This document shows, one piece after another, positions 36,033 to 45,835 of a stretch of DNA of 46,029 bases. Each line of letters begins with the position of its first letter. Within the stretch, counting starts at the first letter, position 1. The stretch is taken from positions 1 to 46,029 of the forward strand of contig JALXBF010000135.1 of NCBI GenBank assembly GCA_026991575.1. The letters run 5' to 3'. Position numbers and translations under genes: made by a program. The DNA comes from Planctomycetota bacterium (lineage in GTDB: Bacteria; Planctomycetota; Planctomycetia; JALXBF01). The notes under the pieces are model-generated. The model made no database searches, had not been told where the DNA came from, and was given only the letters and a program-made list of their open reading frames with translations.

Positions 36033-36995
36033 TCAAGCGATCGGCAGGCCGGAGCCAACGCGGCACAGTCGGTCGTGCAATTCCTGTACCTGGCGGCAGG
36101 TCGGGTCCACTCGTCCGCTGCCCAGTTCCGTCAGCAGCTTGCACGCCGCGTACCCCTGCGCGGCCTCTTCGTAGCGACGAATCCATTGCTCTCTTCGGTC
36201 AAGCACCTCCGGCGGCGGCGGCCACACGCCGGGTCGGGGCACAATCCGGTCCTTCAGACCGATGCGCCATGGTTTCGGGCTGACTCGAGCACGAAAGCAG
36301 CGTTGGATGCGGCACAGGTTCCGGTACCTGGGGTCCACGTCCATGTGCTCGAAGAACTGGTGGGTCTCTGGACCGGACGGGTCAAAGGTGCTGTGCATGG
36401 CAAGGAGGCGGAACCCGGCTGGAGTGCGATACACGCGGACGTGCCACGCTGGATGCTCTTGGAGGAACTGCTCGAGCTTCTGCAGCGTCTCCTGGTTTCG
36501 CCGGCGAAGGGCCGTCCGCCGCCATAGCAACTCCAGGACAACCGCGATCACGGAGAGTACAAGCCATGTGCCGACGGCGATCCAAAAGCTACGGGTCAGC
36601 CATCCCGCCACGATTGCTCCGATGACTGTCAGCGGAAAGAGGTCCGGGAAATAGCTTGGCACTTCGACGTCAACGTCGGCGAACAGAACGTTGGCCGTGT
36701 TCAGGCACAACGCCCCGTAACCGTTGCGTGTCAGTACGACGGAGCCGTGTCGTTCGACGATTTCCTCTCGGATTGGCAGTCCCTCACCGTTGCCGTACTC
36801 CCGGCACGGCTCGCGTCGCCGCACGCCGCGTTCTCCCCGGCGGATCCGCTCCAGCGCGTCCTCGGCCCGCTGACGGGCGTGCTCCGCCGCCTCCACCTCG
36901 CTTGTCTCCGACCAGCCCCAGCGCTGGACGCGCACCAGCTGCCCATTGATCTCGGCCTCCAGAACCGCCTCGGCCCAGTACTTCGGGATGAGCAT
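36033..36995 (-). CDS. Unknown membrane protein (320 aa)
   Basis: I do not recognise the family. The N-terminal half has a charged region (AEHARQRAEDALERIRRGER) and ends in two adjacent hydrophobic helices at about 125-165 (FPLTVIGAIVAGWLTRSFWI and WLVLSVIAVVLELLW). The rest is soluble: a helix (RNQETLQKLEQFLQEHPAWH), then VRVYRTPAGFRLLAMHSTFD, and a Cys/Arg-rich part (RNLCRIQRCFRARVSPKPWR). The last region has WIRRYEEAAQGYAACKLL. ATG 36995 is preceded by GGGAGG about ten bases upstream; the long frame beyond it to 37637 looks like chance. The tight spacing to the phosphotriesterase-like gene suggests co-transcription and perhaps a shared role. Confidence 0.85.
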   Translation of the reverse strand: MLIPKYWAEAVLEAEINGQLVRVQRWGWSETSEVEAAEHARQRAEDALERIRRGERGVRRREPCREYGNGEGLPIREEIVERHGSVVLTRNGYGALCLNTANVLFADVDVEVPSYFPDLFPLTVIGAIVAGWLTRSFWIAVGTWLVLSVIAVVLELLWRRTALRRRNQETLQKLEQFLQEHPAWHVRVYRTPAGFRLLAMHSTFDPSGPETHQFFEHMDVDPRYRNLCRIQRCFRARVSPKPWRIGLKDRIVPRPGVWPPPPEVLDRREQWIRRYEEAAQGYAACKLLTELGSGRVDPTCRQVQELHDRLCRVGSGLPIA

Positions 36996-37418
36996 CGCTG
37001 TGCATCCTCCCAGGGCATCCAACGAGCGGACGAGTTCCAACACACGGCTGTCGCGCGACGTACAGCCGTTTGGAGACGCAAGCGCTGGTAATACCGCGTT
37101 ACGAGGAACCCGGCTTACGGCAGCTTTCGCGTGCAGCGGTACGTGGGAATTCACCGGATTGTGTCGACCGGAATCGGTCGAGCTCTTGCGCAGGAGCGGG
37201 GACGGCCCGTCGAACCGTCCGGCCAACGGGATTGCGGCCGACCGAGACGGCCGAACGTACCGACTGCTGGCAAAAGCTGACCGGTCCCCAAGCACGAAAC
37301 CTCGCTTGGCGCCAACACTCACCCAAGGTACCATTCCGCGACCGTGTACGCCAGAGGCGTCACGCTCTCGACCGAATCGACCACCGGGCAAGGAGCTGCA
37401 GACAGAAAGGACTAGGTC
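36996..37418. other. Divergent intergenic region (423 bp)
   Basis: It separates the unknown membrane protein (minus) from the NhaD-like antiporter (plus) and must carry both promoters. I see no certain -35/-10 pair, hairpin or gene. Confidence 0.45.
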
Positions 37419-38999
37419 ATGCTTCGCCACCTCTGGACACTCGTCCTCGCCTTCAGCGTCGTGCTGATCGGCCACCGGATCAGTTACGGAGCCTGGCAGC
37501 CCGCTCGTTCTGCAGCGCAGAGCTGGACGACAGTCGGGCCGATGCTCCTTGCCGCAGCAGACGAAGGCAGTTCGCATCAGGAAGGACACGGTGGGGAAGA
37601 GGCCGGTTCGGAGGAAGGCGGCCACGGCGGGGCGCACGGCGCGCTGTTGGAGTTGGGAGTCAAGTTACCCGAGTGGACCATCCTGCCTTTTCTGGGACTA
37701 CTGCTGGCCATCGCGATCCTGCCGCTGGTCGCAGAGCACTGGTGGGAAAACAACCTGAACCGGGCCATCGTGTCGGCCGCGTTCGGCGTTCCGGTGGCGA
37801 TCTACCTGCTGGCCGTTTGGGGACACGTCGGCTGGGAGGCACTGGTTGAGAAGGGAATCGAGTATGTCTCGTTCATCGCCCTGCTGGCGGTCTTGTTCGT
37901 TATCACCGGCGGCATCGTCGTGGAAGGCTCCCTGTCCGGAACGCCGCTGGTCAACACGATCATGCTGGCCATTGGCGGCGTGCTGGCGAACCTGATCGGA
38001 ACCACCGGAGCCGCCATGTTGATGATTCGGCCCATCTTGAAAGCCAACGTCGCTCGGACGCGCAAGGTGCATATCGTCATCTTCCTGATCTTCATCTGCG
38101 CGAACTGCGGTGGGTTACTGACGCCGCTGGCCGATCCGCCTCTGTTCCTGGGATTCATCAACGGCGTGCCGTTCGAGTGGACGTTGCGGTTGGTCCGCGA
38201 ATGGCTGTTTGTGAACGGGCTGCTGTTGTTGATCTTCAATATCTGGGACCAGTGGGCGCTGTCGAAAGAGGAAGCCGAACGTCCCGGCGCACAGCTTGAA
38301 CAGGTGCTCGAACACGCGCCGCTCCGGCTGCGCGGCTGGCACAACATCTTCTACTTGATCGGGGTGGTGGCCGCGATCCTGGCCTCCGGCAAAGGTGTTG
38401 GCACGGGTGGTGAGGTCTGGCCGTTCGGCTACCGCGAACTGGTCTTCCTGGTCCTCGGCCTGCTGGCCTGGTTCACGACGCCCGCACGCAACCGAGAAGC
38501 CAACGACTTCACGTTCCATCCGATCATCGAAGTGGCCGTGCTGTTCGCCGGCATCTTCGTCTGCATGGCACCAGCGCTTCTGATCCTCAACGCGTGGGGA
38601 CAGGGCTTGCGCACCGTGTTCGGGATTCCGTTTGGGCTGAGCGAGCCGTGGCACTTTTTCTGGGCAACCGGGATTCTGTCCGCGTTCCTGGACAACGCCC
38701 CCACCTACCTGACGTTTGCGGCGACGGCCTGCGGTCTGGAAAACATCAGTCTGCAAGGACAATACCTGGCGGTGCTCATCGAGCAGAGCAGCTACGGCGA
38801 AAAGCTGCTGGAGGCGATTTCGTGCGGGGCCGTCTTCATGGGCGCGCTGACCTACATTGGCAACGCACCGAACTTCATGGTCCGGTCGATTGCGGCCGAA
38901 GCCGGCGTGCCCATGCCCACCTTCTTCGGGTACATGGCCTATTCGGTCACGATCCTCGTGCCGATCTTCGCCTTGGTAACGTACCTGTTCCTGCTGTGA
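37419..38999 (+). CDS. NhaD-type sodium:proton antiporter (526 aa)
   Basis: A carrier of the ion transporter superfamily, exchanging Na+ for H+. A signal-like first segment is followed by a His/Glu/Gly-rich stretch at about residues 46-72 (SSHQEGHGGEEAGSEEGGHG), then about twelve membrane helices. Recognisable pieces are IGTTGAAMLMIRPILKANVA, IFICANCGGLLTPLADPPLF, SAFLDNAPTYLTFAATACG and ALTYIGNAPNFMVRSIAAEA. The paired N-P/D-P hairpins match the NhaD/citrate transporter (CitMHS_2) group. Citrate or another anion is a possible alternative substrate. AAAGGA lies before the ATG. The gene is single; YqaA follows 158 bases later on the same strand. Confidence 0.92.
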   Translation: MLRHLWTLVLAFSVVLIGHRISYGAWQPARSAAQSWTTVGPMLLAAADEGSSHQEGHGGEEAGSEEGGHGGAHGALLELGVKLPEWTILPFLGLLLAIAILPLVAEHWWENNLNRAIVSAAFGVPVAIYLLAVWGHVGWEALVEKGIEYVSFIALLAVLFVITGGIVVEGSLSGTPLVNTIMLAIGGVLANLIGTTGAAMLMIRPILKANVARTRKVHIVIFLIFICANCGGLLTPLADPPLFLGFINGVPFEWTLRLVREWLFVNGLLLLIFNIWDQWALSKEEAERPGAQLEQVLEHAPLRLRGWHNIFYLIGVVAAILASGKGVGTGGEVWPFGYRELVFLVLGLLAWFTTPARNREANDFTFHPIIEVAVLFAGIFVCMAPALLILNAWGQGLRTVFGIPFGLSEPWHFFWATGILSAFLDNAPTYLTFAATACGLENISLQGQYLAVLIEQSSYGEKLLEAISCGAVFMGALTYIGNAPNFMVRSIAAEAGVPMPTFFGYMAYSVTILVPIFALVTYLFLL

Positions 39000-39156
39000 T
39001 AGCGCAGCCGCACGTCGCAGCCAGTCACGCACGCCGGCTGTAAGCAACCTGGAGGAACGGATGGGGGCCGGTGCGGGCAGCCTCTGGCCGTAGAATGGCC
39101 TGGAACAGAAGGCGGTGCAATTCGACCGAGAGTGCAGACGGTTACGAGGGAACTCG

Positions 39157-39813
39157 ATGGCTAACGAACCGGTCGCTTCTTCGGAACCCGCCTGTGACTC
39201 GGCAGTTCAGCCGGCGCGCAAGAACGTGTTCCGGCGTCTGTATGACTGGGTGCTGCGGTGGGCTGATAGCCGCTACGGCACGGCAGCGCTGGCCGCGGTG
39301 GCATTTGCAGAGAGTAGCTTCTTCCCAATCCCGCCCGATCCGTTGCAGATTGCTCTGTCGGTGGGCCGACCGCGGCGATCGCTCTGGTTTGCGACCGTTG
39401 CGACGGTCTGCTCCGTGGCCGGCGGCATCGTCGGTTGGCTGATCGGCATGTGGTTCTGGCACGCAACCAGCAGCTTTTTCTTCCGGTATGTTCCCGGCTT
39501 CACACACGAGAACTTCGAGTTTGTTCAGCTGAAGTACCAGGAGAATGCGTTCCTGACCATTCTGGCTGCCGCGTTCACGCCGATTCCGTACAAGGTCTTC
39601 ACGATTGCATCGGGCGTCTTCGAGGTCGCACTGACGACGCTCGTGGTTGCTTCTGTTCTGGGCCGAGGAGCCCGTTTCTTCCTGGTGGGCAGCTTGCTGT
39701 ACTGGTTTGGGCCGCGAGTCCAGAAGCTGCTGGAGCAGTACCTCGAGCTGGCTGCGGTGACGCTGTTTGTGCTGCTGGTCGCCGCGTTCTTCGCGATCAA
39801 ATGGCTGCTGTAA
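39157..39813 (+). CDS. yqaA: YqaA/DedA-family membrane protein (218 aa)
   Basis: A SNARE-associated (VTT/DedA) membrane protein. Family features are FAESSFFPIPPDPLQIAL, the loop GGIVGWLIGMWFWH, KYQENAFLTILAAAFTPIPY and KVFTIASGVFEVAL, the last containing the conserved TPIPYK turn. DedA proteins act in membrane lipid handling and envelope homeostasis. I use ATG 39157 (MANEPVASS), with CGAGGGA seven bases upstream; the frame begins earlier but without homology. Length is normal once the N-terminal extension is discounted. Confidence 0.93.
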   Translation: MANEPVASSEPACDSAVQPARKNVFRRLYDWVLRWADSRYGTAALAAVAFAESSFFPIPPDPLQIALSVGRPRRSLWFATVATVCSVAGGIVGWLIGMWFWHATSSFFFRYVPGFTHENFEFVQLKYQENAFLTILAAAFTPIPYKVFTIASGVFEVALTTLVVASVLGRGARFFLVGSLLYWFGPRVQKLLEQYLELAAVTLFVLLVAAFFAIKWLL

Positions 39814-40410
39814 CCGCGGGCATCTCGGCGGACGTACCGGCCGCCGCGTAGCCTCTTCTGCCCCTGCCCCCTTTCTAACTTCGGACCGTTGAGTTTCCGC
39901 CTGTTCGAGGACGATCGGCCGCACCGAGTTTCTCTGCGACCAGGACGGTCTGGCATACATACCAGCTGATCGGGTGGCGGCTGCCGGGCACGGGCGTGCG
40001 GTGGATCGGGGAGATAGCACCGGCGAGGCGTTCTCCCTTCACGGACCGGGCGGTCAACCGGTATCATGGATAAGGAATGACGGTGGTAGCTCTCGGGGAG
40101 CTGCCACAACGAACCGTGGTGGACAACAGCTTGCGGCTTAGGGGCAGGCTGTTCGTCCAGCGGGTCATGCCAAGCAATCCGCTCGCGGAATCCTGGTTTA
40201 ACGGGTTCCCGAAATGGTTTCCGTGCTGGCAGCTTTTTGCCTTTTGTGCCTGGTGGCCATGGGCCTGGTGACGGAATTTGGTGGTCCCGTGCTGCTGCGG
40301 GAAGGCGGCGACCGCCTGCCGCCTGGCACGACGGCAGCAGTCGGGTGGTTCGTCGTCAGGCCGGTGGATCCGCTCACGTTTCGGACAGTGGGACAGTTGC
40401 CTGACGCGGC

Positions 40411-40430
40411 AGTCCCTCGCGCGAGGGACT
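40411..40430. other. 20-bp perfect palindrome
   Basis: AGTCCCTCGC is followed by its exact reverse complement GCGAGGGACT. It could be a terminator hairpin (weak T-run after it) or a dimeric protein's binding site. It lies 213 bases before the rny start. Confidence 0.5.
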
Positions 40431-40552
40431 TCTGCACAGGTCGGCGGTTGACAGAGGGCCGCGGTTGCGGTCTATTCCGCGCGCAGGCGTGTGCGCGCAG
40501 TCCAGGCAATTCCTGACCCGTTGAACGAACAGCTCTGCTGATGCCTGTCCGA

Positions 40553-40570
40553 CCGAGCTTTGAGGCTCGG
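40553..40570 (+). promoter_or_regulatory. Stem-loop in the rny leader region
   Basis: CCGAGC (40553-40558) pairs with GCTCGG (40565-40570) around TTTGAG. It lies 72 bases before the rny start codon and has no T-run on the plus strand, so a role in the mRNA leader is as likely as termination. Confidence 0.35.
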
Positions 40571-40642
40571 ACCGGTTAGGGTTCCTGCCCCGAGCCGCAC
40601 GGGAATGGTCGTGCTAACCGCCGAAAGGCGAGGGGTGGAACC

Positions 40643-42193
40643 GTGGATCCGGTTACGGGAGCAATCGGTGTTCTGTTAGGAACCGGTGTCGGGTTCGGCA
40701 CCGCACGCCTGCTTGAGTACCTGCGCATCACAGCTGCCCGCCGTCGCGCTGAGGAAATCCTGGCCGATGCGCGGAAGGAAGCGGACAACGTGTTGAAGGA
40801 GGCTGAATTTGCCCGTCGCGAGCAGGAGTATCGGCTGAGGGAGGAGCTGCAGCGGCGACGGGAGGAGCTGGAGCGTGAGTTCCGGCAGCGCGAAGCAACG
40901 CTAGCCAAACGGGAACGCGCCTTGCAAGAGCAGCGGACCGTGGTGGCCAAGAAGGAGGCCACGGTCGAAGCCACTCAGCGACAACTCAACGAGCAGATTC
41001 GCCGCTACGAGCAGCAGAACAAGGCACTGCAGGAGACGCTCGACGCGCAGCGTGAGGCGCTGGAACGGATCACCGGCCTGAAGGCCGAAGAGGCGAAGAA
41101 GTTGCTGTTCGAGCGGCTTGAGGCCGATCTGGCTCAGGAGATCGGCGAGAAGATCCGCAAGTTCGAGCTAGAACTGCGCGACCGCTGCGATGCCAAAGCA
41201 CGCGAGATCCTGGCGACCACCATCCAACGCTACGCCGCCCAGTATACCAACGAGGTAACCACCTGCGTGGTCGATCTGCCCAATGACGAAATGAAAGGGC
41301 GGATCATCGGACGTGAGGGCCGCAACATCCGCACCTTCGAACGGATCACGGGGGTGGATGTGATCGTGGACGACACGCCGGGCATCGTGGTACTCAGTAG
41401 TTTCGATCCAGTTCGCCGCGAGATTGCCCGTCTGGCCATGGAGCGGTTGGTTCAGGACGGTCGGATCCATCCGGCCCGAATTGAGGAGGTCGTTAGTGAG
41501 ACGGAGGCGGAATTCGATCGCTATGTGCGACGGATCGGCCGCGAAGCAGCCGACGAGGCCGGTGTGGTCGGGCTGCACGAGAAGCTGATTGAGCTTTTGG
41601 GCAAGCTGAAATTCCGCACCAGCTACAGCCAGAACGTGCTGCGGCACAGCGTGGAAGTGGCGCATCTGGCGGGACTAATGGCCGAGGAACTCGGCTTGGA
41701 CGCCGCCCTGGCTCGTCGCTGTGGCCTGCTGCATGACATCGGCAAGGCAGCGGACCACGAGATGGAGGGTGGCCATCCGCAGATCGGTGCCGAAATCGTG
41801 CGCCGCTACAAGGAACCGCCCGAGGTGATCCATGCCTGTGCCGGCCACCATGATGACGTCCGTGCGGACAGGATCTACACCGTGTTGGTGGCTGCCGCCG
41901 ATGCGATCAGCGCATCACGCCCCGGCGCGCGGCGCGAAACGCTCGAAAAGTACCTCCGCCGACTGGAGGAACTCGAGGAGCTGGCACGTAGCTTCCCGGG
42001 CGTTGAACAGGCGTACGCGATCCAGGCCGGTCGCGAAGTACGGATCATCGTCGATCCAGGCAAGATCAACGACCGCTTGGCCGCCAAGCTCAGCCGGGAT
42101 GTAGCCAGGGCAATTGAGCGAAACATGACGTTCCCCGGCGAGATCAAGGTGACGGTCATCCGAGAGACCCGTGCCGTGGAGTACGCCCGCTGA
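40643..42193 (+). CDS. rny: Ribonuclease Y (516 aa)
   Basis: A membrane-anchored endoribonuclease that starts mRNA decay. The order is complete: a short N-terminal hydrophobic segment ([19 protein letters not shown]), a long charged coiled coil (~25-170), a KH domain ([20 protein letters not shown], ~215-235), and an HD domain with HDIGKA (~366) and [14 protein letters not shown]. The length equals the usual ~520. The GTG start follows GCGAGGGG. The ymdB-type gene lies 165 bases downstream on the same strand, the same neighbourhood as in Bacillus, so co-transcription is likely. Confidence 0.97.
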   Translation: MDPVTGAIGVLLGTGVGFGTARLLEYLRITAARRRAEEILADARKEADNVLKEAEFARREQEYRLREELQRRREELEREFRQREATLAKRERALQEQRTVVAKKEATVEATQRQLNEQIRRYEQQNKALQETLDAQREALERITGLKAEEAKKLLFERLEADLAQEIGEKIRKFELELRDRCDAKAREILATTIQRYAAQYTNEVTTCVVDLPNDEMKGRIIGREGRNIRTFERITGVDVIVDDTPGIVVLSSFDPVRREIARLAMERLVQDGRIHPARIEEVVSETEAEFDRYVRRIGREAADEAGVVGLHEKLIELLGKLKFRTSYSQNVLRHSVEVAHLAGLMAEELGLDAALARRCGLLHDIGKAADHEMEGGHPQIGAEIVRRYKEPPEVIHACAGHHDDVRADRIYTVLVAAADAISASRPGARRETLEKYLRRLEELEELARSFPGVEQAYAIQAGREVRIIVDPGKINDRLAAKLSRDVARAIERNMTFPGEIKVTVIRETRAVEYAR

Positions 42194-42358
42194 GCCGGAT
42201 GGGCCCGGGGAACAGTCGACGGGCTCCCGCCTGTTGTGCGGGCGGCTTGCTCCCGCAGGCGGGTCGGGGCCATGGCATGCCGAAACCCGCCCAGTGCGGC
42301 GGCCGTGCCGCGATATACTTTGGTGTTCTTCGACTCTGGTGCCTGGATCCAGCTGACG

Positions 42359-43180
42359 ATGGTCGTACGTATCCTCTTTATCGGCGATGTGGTCGGTAAA
42401 CCGGGGCGGCGCATGGTCGCGCGCACGGTTCCGCGCCTGGTCGCTCACCGCGGCATCGACCTGGTGATCGCCAACGCGGAGAACGCGGCAGGGGGCAGTG
42501 GCATCACGGCCTCGTGTTATGAGGAGATGGTCGGCGCCGGCGTCCACCTCTTCACCATGGGCGACCACGTCTACCGCAAGCGGGACATTTACCAGCTGTT
42601 CAAGGAAACGGACCGGATTGTGCGTCCGGCGAACTACCCCGACGAGGCCCCCGGGCCGGTCTTCGCCACGGCAACGACCAAGTCCGGGGCCACGGTCGGA
42701 GTCTTCACCGTACTCGGCCGGCTGTTCATGCGACCGGTCGACTGCCCCTTCCGGGCAATCGACCGAATGCTGGAGCGCTACGGCGACCGGGCACAGCTCA
42801 TCGTGGTGGACATCCACGCGGAAGCCACCAGTGACAAGCAGCTTATCGGCCACTACCTCGACGGCCGCGTCGCCGCAGCACTCGGTACGCACACTCACGT
42901 CCCCACGGCCGATGCCCAGCTCTTGCCCGGCGGTACCGCGTACATGACGGACGTGGGCATGACCGGTCCGTACAACTCGATCATCGGCCGCCGTATTGAT
43001 GCTGTCCTGCATACTGCCATCACGTTCGAACCCCGCTACTTCGAAGTCGCCACCGGTGATCCTCGGCTCTGCGGCGCTATCGTCGAAGCGGATACGAGCA
43101 CCGGGCTGGCGAAACGAATCGAGCCGATCGTCGTGCGCGAGCGTGACCTGGCCGTGCTGCCCCCCCCTGGCCAGTCGTAA
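42359..43180 (+). CDS. ymdB: YmdB-family metallophosphoesterase (273 aa)
   Basis: A TIGR00282-type phosphoesterase; the Bacillus homologue hydrolyses cyclic nucleotides and works alongside RNase Y. Motifs: GDVVGKPGRRM (metal Asp), ANAENAAGGSG, TMGDHVYRKRDI, VDIHAEATSDKQ, and GTHTHVPTAD. The third normally reads G-N-H; here it is G-D-H, changing a metal-coordinating Asn to Asp. I start at ATG 42359 (MVVRILFIGD), the standard N-terminus; the upstream frame to 42236 has no homology. The ribosome-binding site is weak, which fits translation as a downstream cistron of rny. Confidence 0.93.
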   Translation: MVVRILFIGDVVGKPGRRMVARTVPRLVAHRGIDLVIANAENAAGGSGITASCYEEMVGAGVHLFTMGDHVYRKRDIYQLFKETDRIVRPANYPDEAPGPVFATATTKSGATVGVFTVLGRLFMRPVDCPFRAIDRMLERYGDRAQLIVVDIHAEATSDKQLIGHYLDGRVAAALGTHTHVPTADAQLLPGGTAYMTDVGMTGPYNSIIGRRIDAVLHTAITFEPRYFEVATGDPRLCGAIVEADTSTGLAKRIEPIVVRERDLAVLPPPGQS

Positions 43181-43378
43181 CAATCAACCGCACCGCACCC
43201 CCTCCTGCTGCCGTCGAAGCCACGGGCGCAGGAGCAGCGGCAGCCTTCGCTGCTTCTCTTGCGCGTCGTTGCTTGCTCCGCACAAGAGAGCCCCGGCAGC
43301 ACCATGCGAGCGCGCAGGAAAAACCGGACGGCGGCCGCCGCCCGGTGCCACGGCCATCGGAAACAGCGCCGGGTGGCA

Positions 43379-45694
43379 CTAACGTGTCACGGTCAGTCCT
43401 TCGCGCACGCGGCGTGCTGCCTGAACCATGTTCCGCAGCGACGGCTTCACCTCCTCCCAGCGCCGCGTCTTCAAGCCGCAATCGGGGTTGACCCAGAGCT
43501 GCTCGGCTGCCAGCACCTCCAGCGCCTTGCGAATTAGCTCCTCCATCTCCTCCACACTGGGCACCCGGGGCGAGTGGATGTCGTAAACACCCGGCCCGAT
43601 CTCGTTCGGGTACTTGAAGTCCTTGAACGCTTGCAGCAGCTCCATCTGCGACCGCGACGCTTCGATGGAGACAACGTCCGCATCCATAGCCGCAATGGCA
43701 TCGATGATGTCGTTGAATTCCGAGTAACACATGTGCGTGTGGATCTGCGTCTCGTCGCGCACTGGCGAGCTGGCCAGACGGAAGCAGAACACCGCCCAGT
43801 CCAGGTAACTCTGCCATTCGCTACGACGCAGCGGCAGGCCCTCACGCAGCGCCGGCTCGTCGATCTGGATCACCCGAATCCCCTCTCGCTCCAACTCCGC
43901 CACCTCATCGCGAATCGCCAGCGCGATCTGCTTGCACGTCTCCGACCTGGGCTGGTCGTCACGTACGAAGGACCACTGCAGGATCGTCACCGGGCCCGTG
44001 AGCATGCCCTTTACGGGCCGCTCGGTTAGCGACTGCGCATAGGTGATCCATTCGACGGTCATCGCCTGAGGACGACTAACGTCGCCGTAGATGATCGGGG
44101 GCTTGACACAGCGGGATCCGTAGCTCTGGACCCAACCGTTTCGCGTGATAGCAAACCCGGCAAGCTGTTCGCCGAAATACTCGACCATATCATTGCGTTC
44201 GAACTCGCCATGCACGAGCACGTCCAGTCCGATCTCTTCCTGGAACCGGACACACTCGGCGATCTGTTGCCGCATGAACTGCTTGTACGATGTCTCGTCC
44301 CGCTTGCCCGACCGGTACTCGGCCCGAACCTTGCGGACCTCAGGAGTCTGAGGGAAGGAGCCGATGGTGGTCGTCGGAAGAAGCGGCAGGTGAAGGTGCT
44401 GCTGTTGCTTGGGTCGCCGCTCGGCATACGGGCTGTTTCGGCGGGCCATGTCGTCAGTGATCGACGCAACGCGCCGCTTCACCTCCGGGTTGTGGATCCT
44501 CGGCGACACGCGCCGCTGCTGGGCCGCTGCCTGGCTGGCCGCCAGCTCTTCGGCCACCGCGCTTCGTCCATCGTTGAGCGCCTTCGTCAACACAACAATC
44601 TCGTGCAGCTTCTGTTTGGCAAACGCCAGCCACTGGCGCAGCTCTGCGTCCAACTCCGTTTCATTGTCCAGATCCACAGGCACGTGAAGTAGCGAGCAGC
44701 TGGGCGCGATCATCAGGCGGTCATTGCCCAACCTGTCGGCCGCTCGCTCGGCCAGTTCCAGCAACTGCTCCAGGTCCGAGCGCCACACGTTGCGGCCATC
44801 CACCAGGCCGAGCGAAAGCGTCATGTGGCCTGGCAGCCGATGGAGCACATCCTCAAACTGCCCGCGTCCCCGCACCAAATCGACGTGCAGCCCTGCCACC
44901 GGCAGACGCACCACCGTGTCCAGGTTGTCGCGGAGTTCCCCGAAGTAGGTGGTGAGCAGGATCTTCAGATTGGCGGCCCGGACCAATCGCTCGTAGGTCG
45001 GTGCGTACAGAGCCCGGACGTCCTCGTCGAGGTCCAGCACGAGGCACGGCTCATCGAGCTGGACCCACTCAGCTCCGGCCTGAGCCAACGCGACAAGCAC
45101 TTCCTCATAGACGGCGGTCACCGCCTGCAGCGCCTGGATCGGTCGGTACCCCTCCGTGCGGCTCTTGCCCAGCAGCAACAGCGACACGGGGCCGAGCAGC
45201 ACGGGGCGAGCGGTGAGCCCGGCGGCACGGGCCGCTTGGAACTCATCGAGCACTTTCCGGTTCGCCCATCGGAACGAACTCTCCGGCTCGAACTCCGGCA
45301 CAATGTAGTGGTAGTTCGTGTCGAACCACTTCGTCATCTCCATGGCCGCCAGCGCGGGGATCGATCCGTCGGGCGAGCCGGCCGTGCCCCGTGCCATGGC
45401 AAAATACGTATCCAGGCTATCCGCCTCGCCCACCACTCGGTAACGCTGCGGGACAGCATCGATCATGCAGGCCGCGTCCAGCACGTGGTCATAGAGGCAG
45501 AAGTCGTTGCATGGGATCTGGTCCAGGCCGGCGTCGCGCTGCAACTGCCAGTTCTGGGCCCGCACCTCACGGGCAACGCTCAGCAGCTCCTCGGCTGTCC
45601 GTTTCCCTGCCCAGTAACCTTCCAGCGCACGCTTCAGCTCGCGTCGCGGCCCGATACGCGGAAACCCCAGGTTCGTTGCTAGTGCCATCGTCAT
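43379..45694 (-). CDS. metE: Cobalamin-independent methionine synthase MetE (771 aa)
   Basis: It transfers the methyl group of 5-methyltetrahydropteroyl-triglutamate to homocysteine, the last step of methionine synthesis. Both barrels are present: the N-terminal half ([20 protein letters not shown]) and the catalytic C-terminal half. Zinc ligands are visible in HTHMCYSEF (His ~651, Cys ~653), SIEASRSQ (Glu ~675) and [11 protein letters not shown] (Cys ~738), matching E. coli 641, 643, 665 and 726. Length is slightly above the usual ~755. ATG 45694 lies four bases after AGGAG; ATG 45688 is an equally good start. No riboswitch was found in the 141 bases upstream. It is convergent with ymdB. Confidence 0.97.
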   Translation of the reverse strand: MTMALATNLGFPRIGPRRELKRALEGYWAGKRTAEELLSVAREVRAQNWQLQRDAGLDQIPCNDFCLYDHVLDAACMIDAVPQRYRVVGEADSLDTYFAMARGTAGSPDGSIPALAAMEMTKWFDTNYHYIVPEFEPESSFRWANRKVLDEFQAARAAGLTARPVLLGPVSLLLLGKSRTEGYRPIQALQAVTAVYEEVLVALAQAGAEWVQLDEPCLVLDLDEDVRALYAPTYERLVRAANLKILLTTYFGELRDNLDTVVRLPVAGLHVDLVRGRGQFEDVLHRLPGHMTLSLGLVDGRNVWRSDLEQLLELAERAADRLGNDRLMIAPSCSLLHVPVDLDNETELDAELRQWLAFAKQKLHEIVVLTKALNDGRSAVAEELAASQAAAQQRRVSPRIHNPEVKRRVASITDDMARRNSPYAERRPKQQQHLHLPLLPTTTIGSFPQTPEVRKVRAEYRSGKRDETSYKQFMRQQIAECVRFQEEIGLDVLVHGEFERNDMVEYFGEQLAGFAITRNGWVQSYGSRCVKPPIIYGDVSRPQAMTVEWITYAQSLTERPVKGMLTGPVTILQWSFVRDDQPRSETCKQIALAIRDEVAELEREGIRVIQIDEPALREGLPLRRSEWQSYLDWAVFCFRLASSPVRDETQIHTHMCYSEFNDIIDAIAAMDADVVSIEASRSQMELLQAFKDFKYPNEIGPGVYDIHSPRVPSVEEMEELIRKALEVLAAEQLWVNPDCGLKTRRWEEVKPSLRNMVQAARRVREGLTVTR

Positions 45695-45835
45695 CTCACT
45701 CCTGGTACCGTCGCGCTCTGTCAGCCTTGCCCCGTGGGTAGCCCATTGTAGTGGGCTGCGCGCGCAGCATCGGGACAGCTACCCACCCCCAGGCACGTAG
45801 CTCCCGGTGCCTCGGCCAGTCCCGCTGTGGCCAGA

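Larger units (their letters stand above)
39814..40642. other. Long intergenic region upstream of rny (829 bp)
   Basis: It holds a 20-bp perfect palindrome (40411-40430) and a stem-loop (40553-40570). A frame at 40214-40516 (100 codons) starts with a hydrophobic MVSVLAAFCLLCLVAMGLV, but lacks a ribosome-binding site and any family resemblance, so I leave it uncalled. No tRNA was found. Confidence 0.5.

Noticed and set aside
36996-37637. N-terminal extension of the unknown membrane protein frame
   Set aside because: It overlaps the start of the NhaD-like gene on the other strand, and ATG 36995 has a good ribosome-binding site.
40214-40516. 100-codon frame with a hydrophobic start
   Set aside because: It lacks a ribosome-binding site, overlaps the 20-bp palindrome, and its C-terminal half is not protein-like. 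It could be a small secreted protein but I cannot support it.
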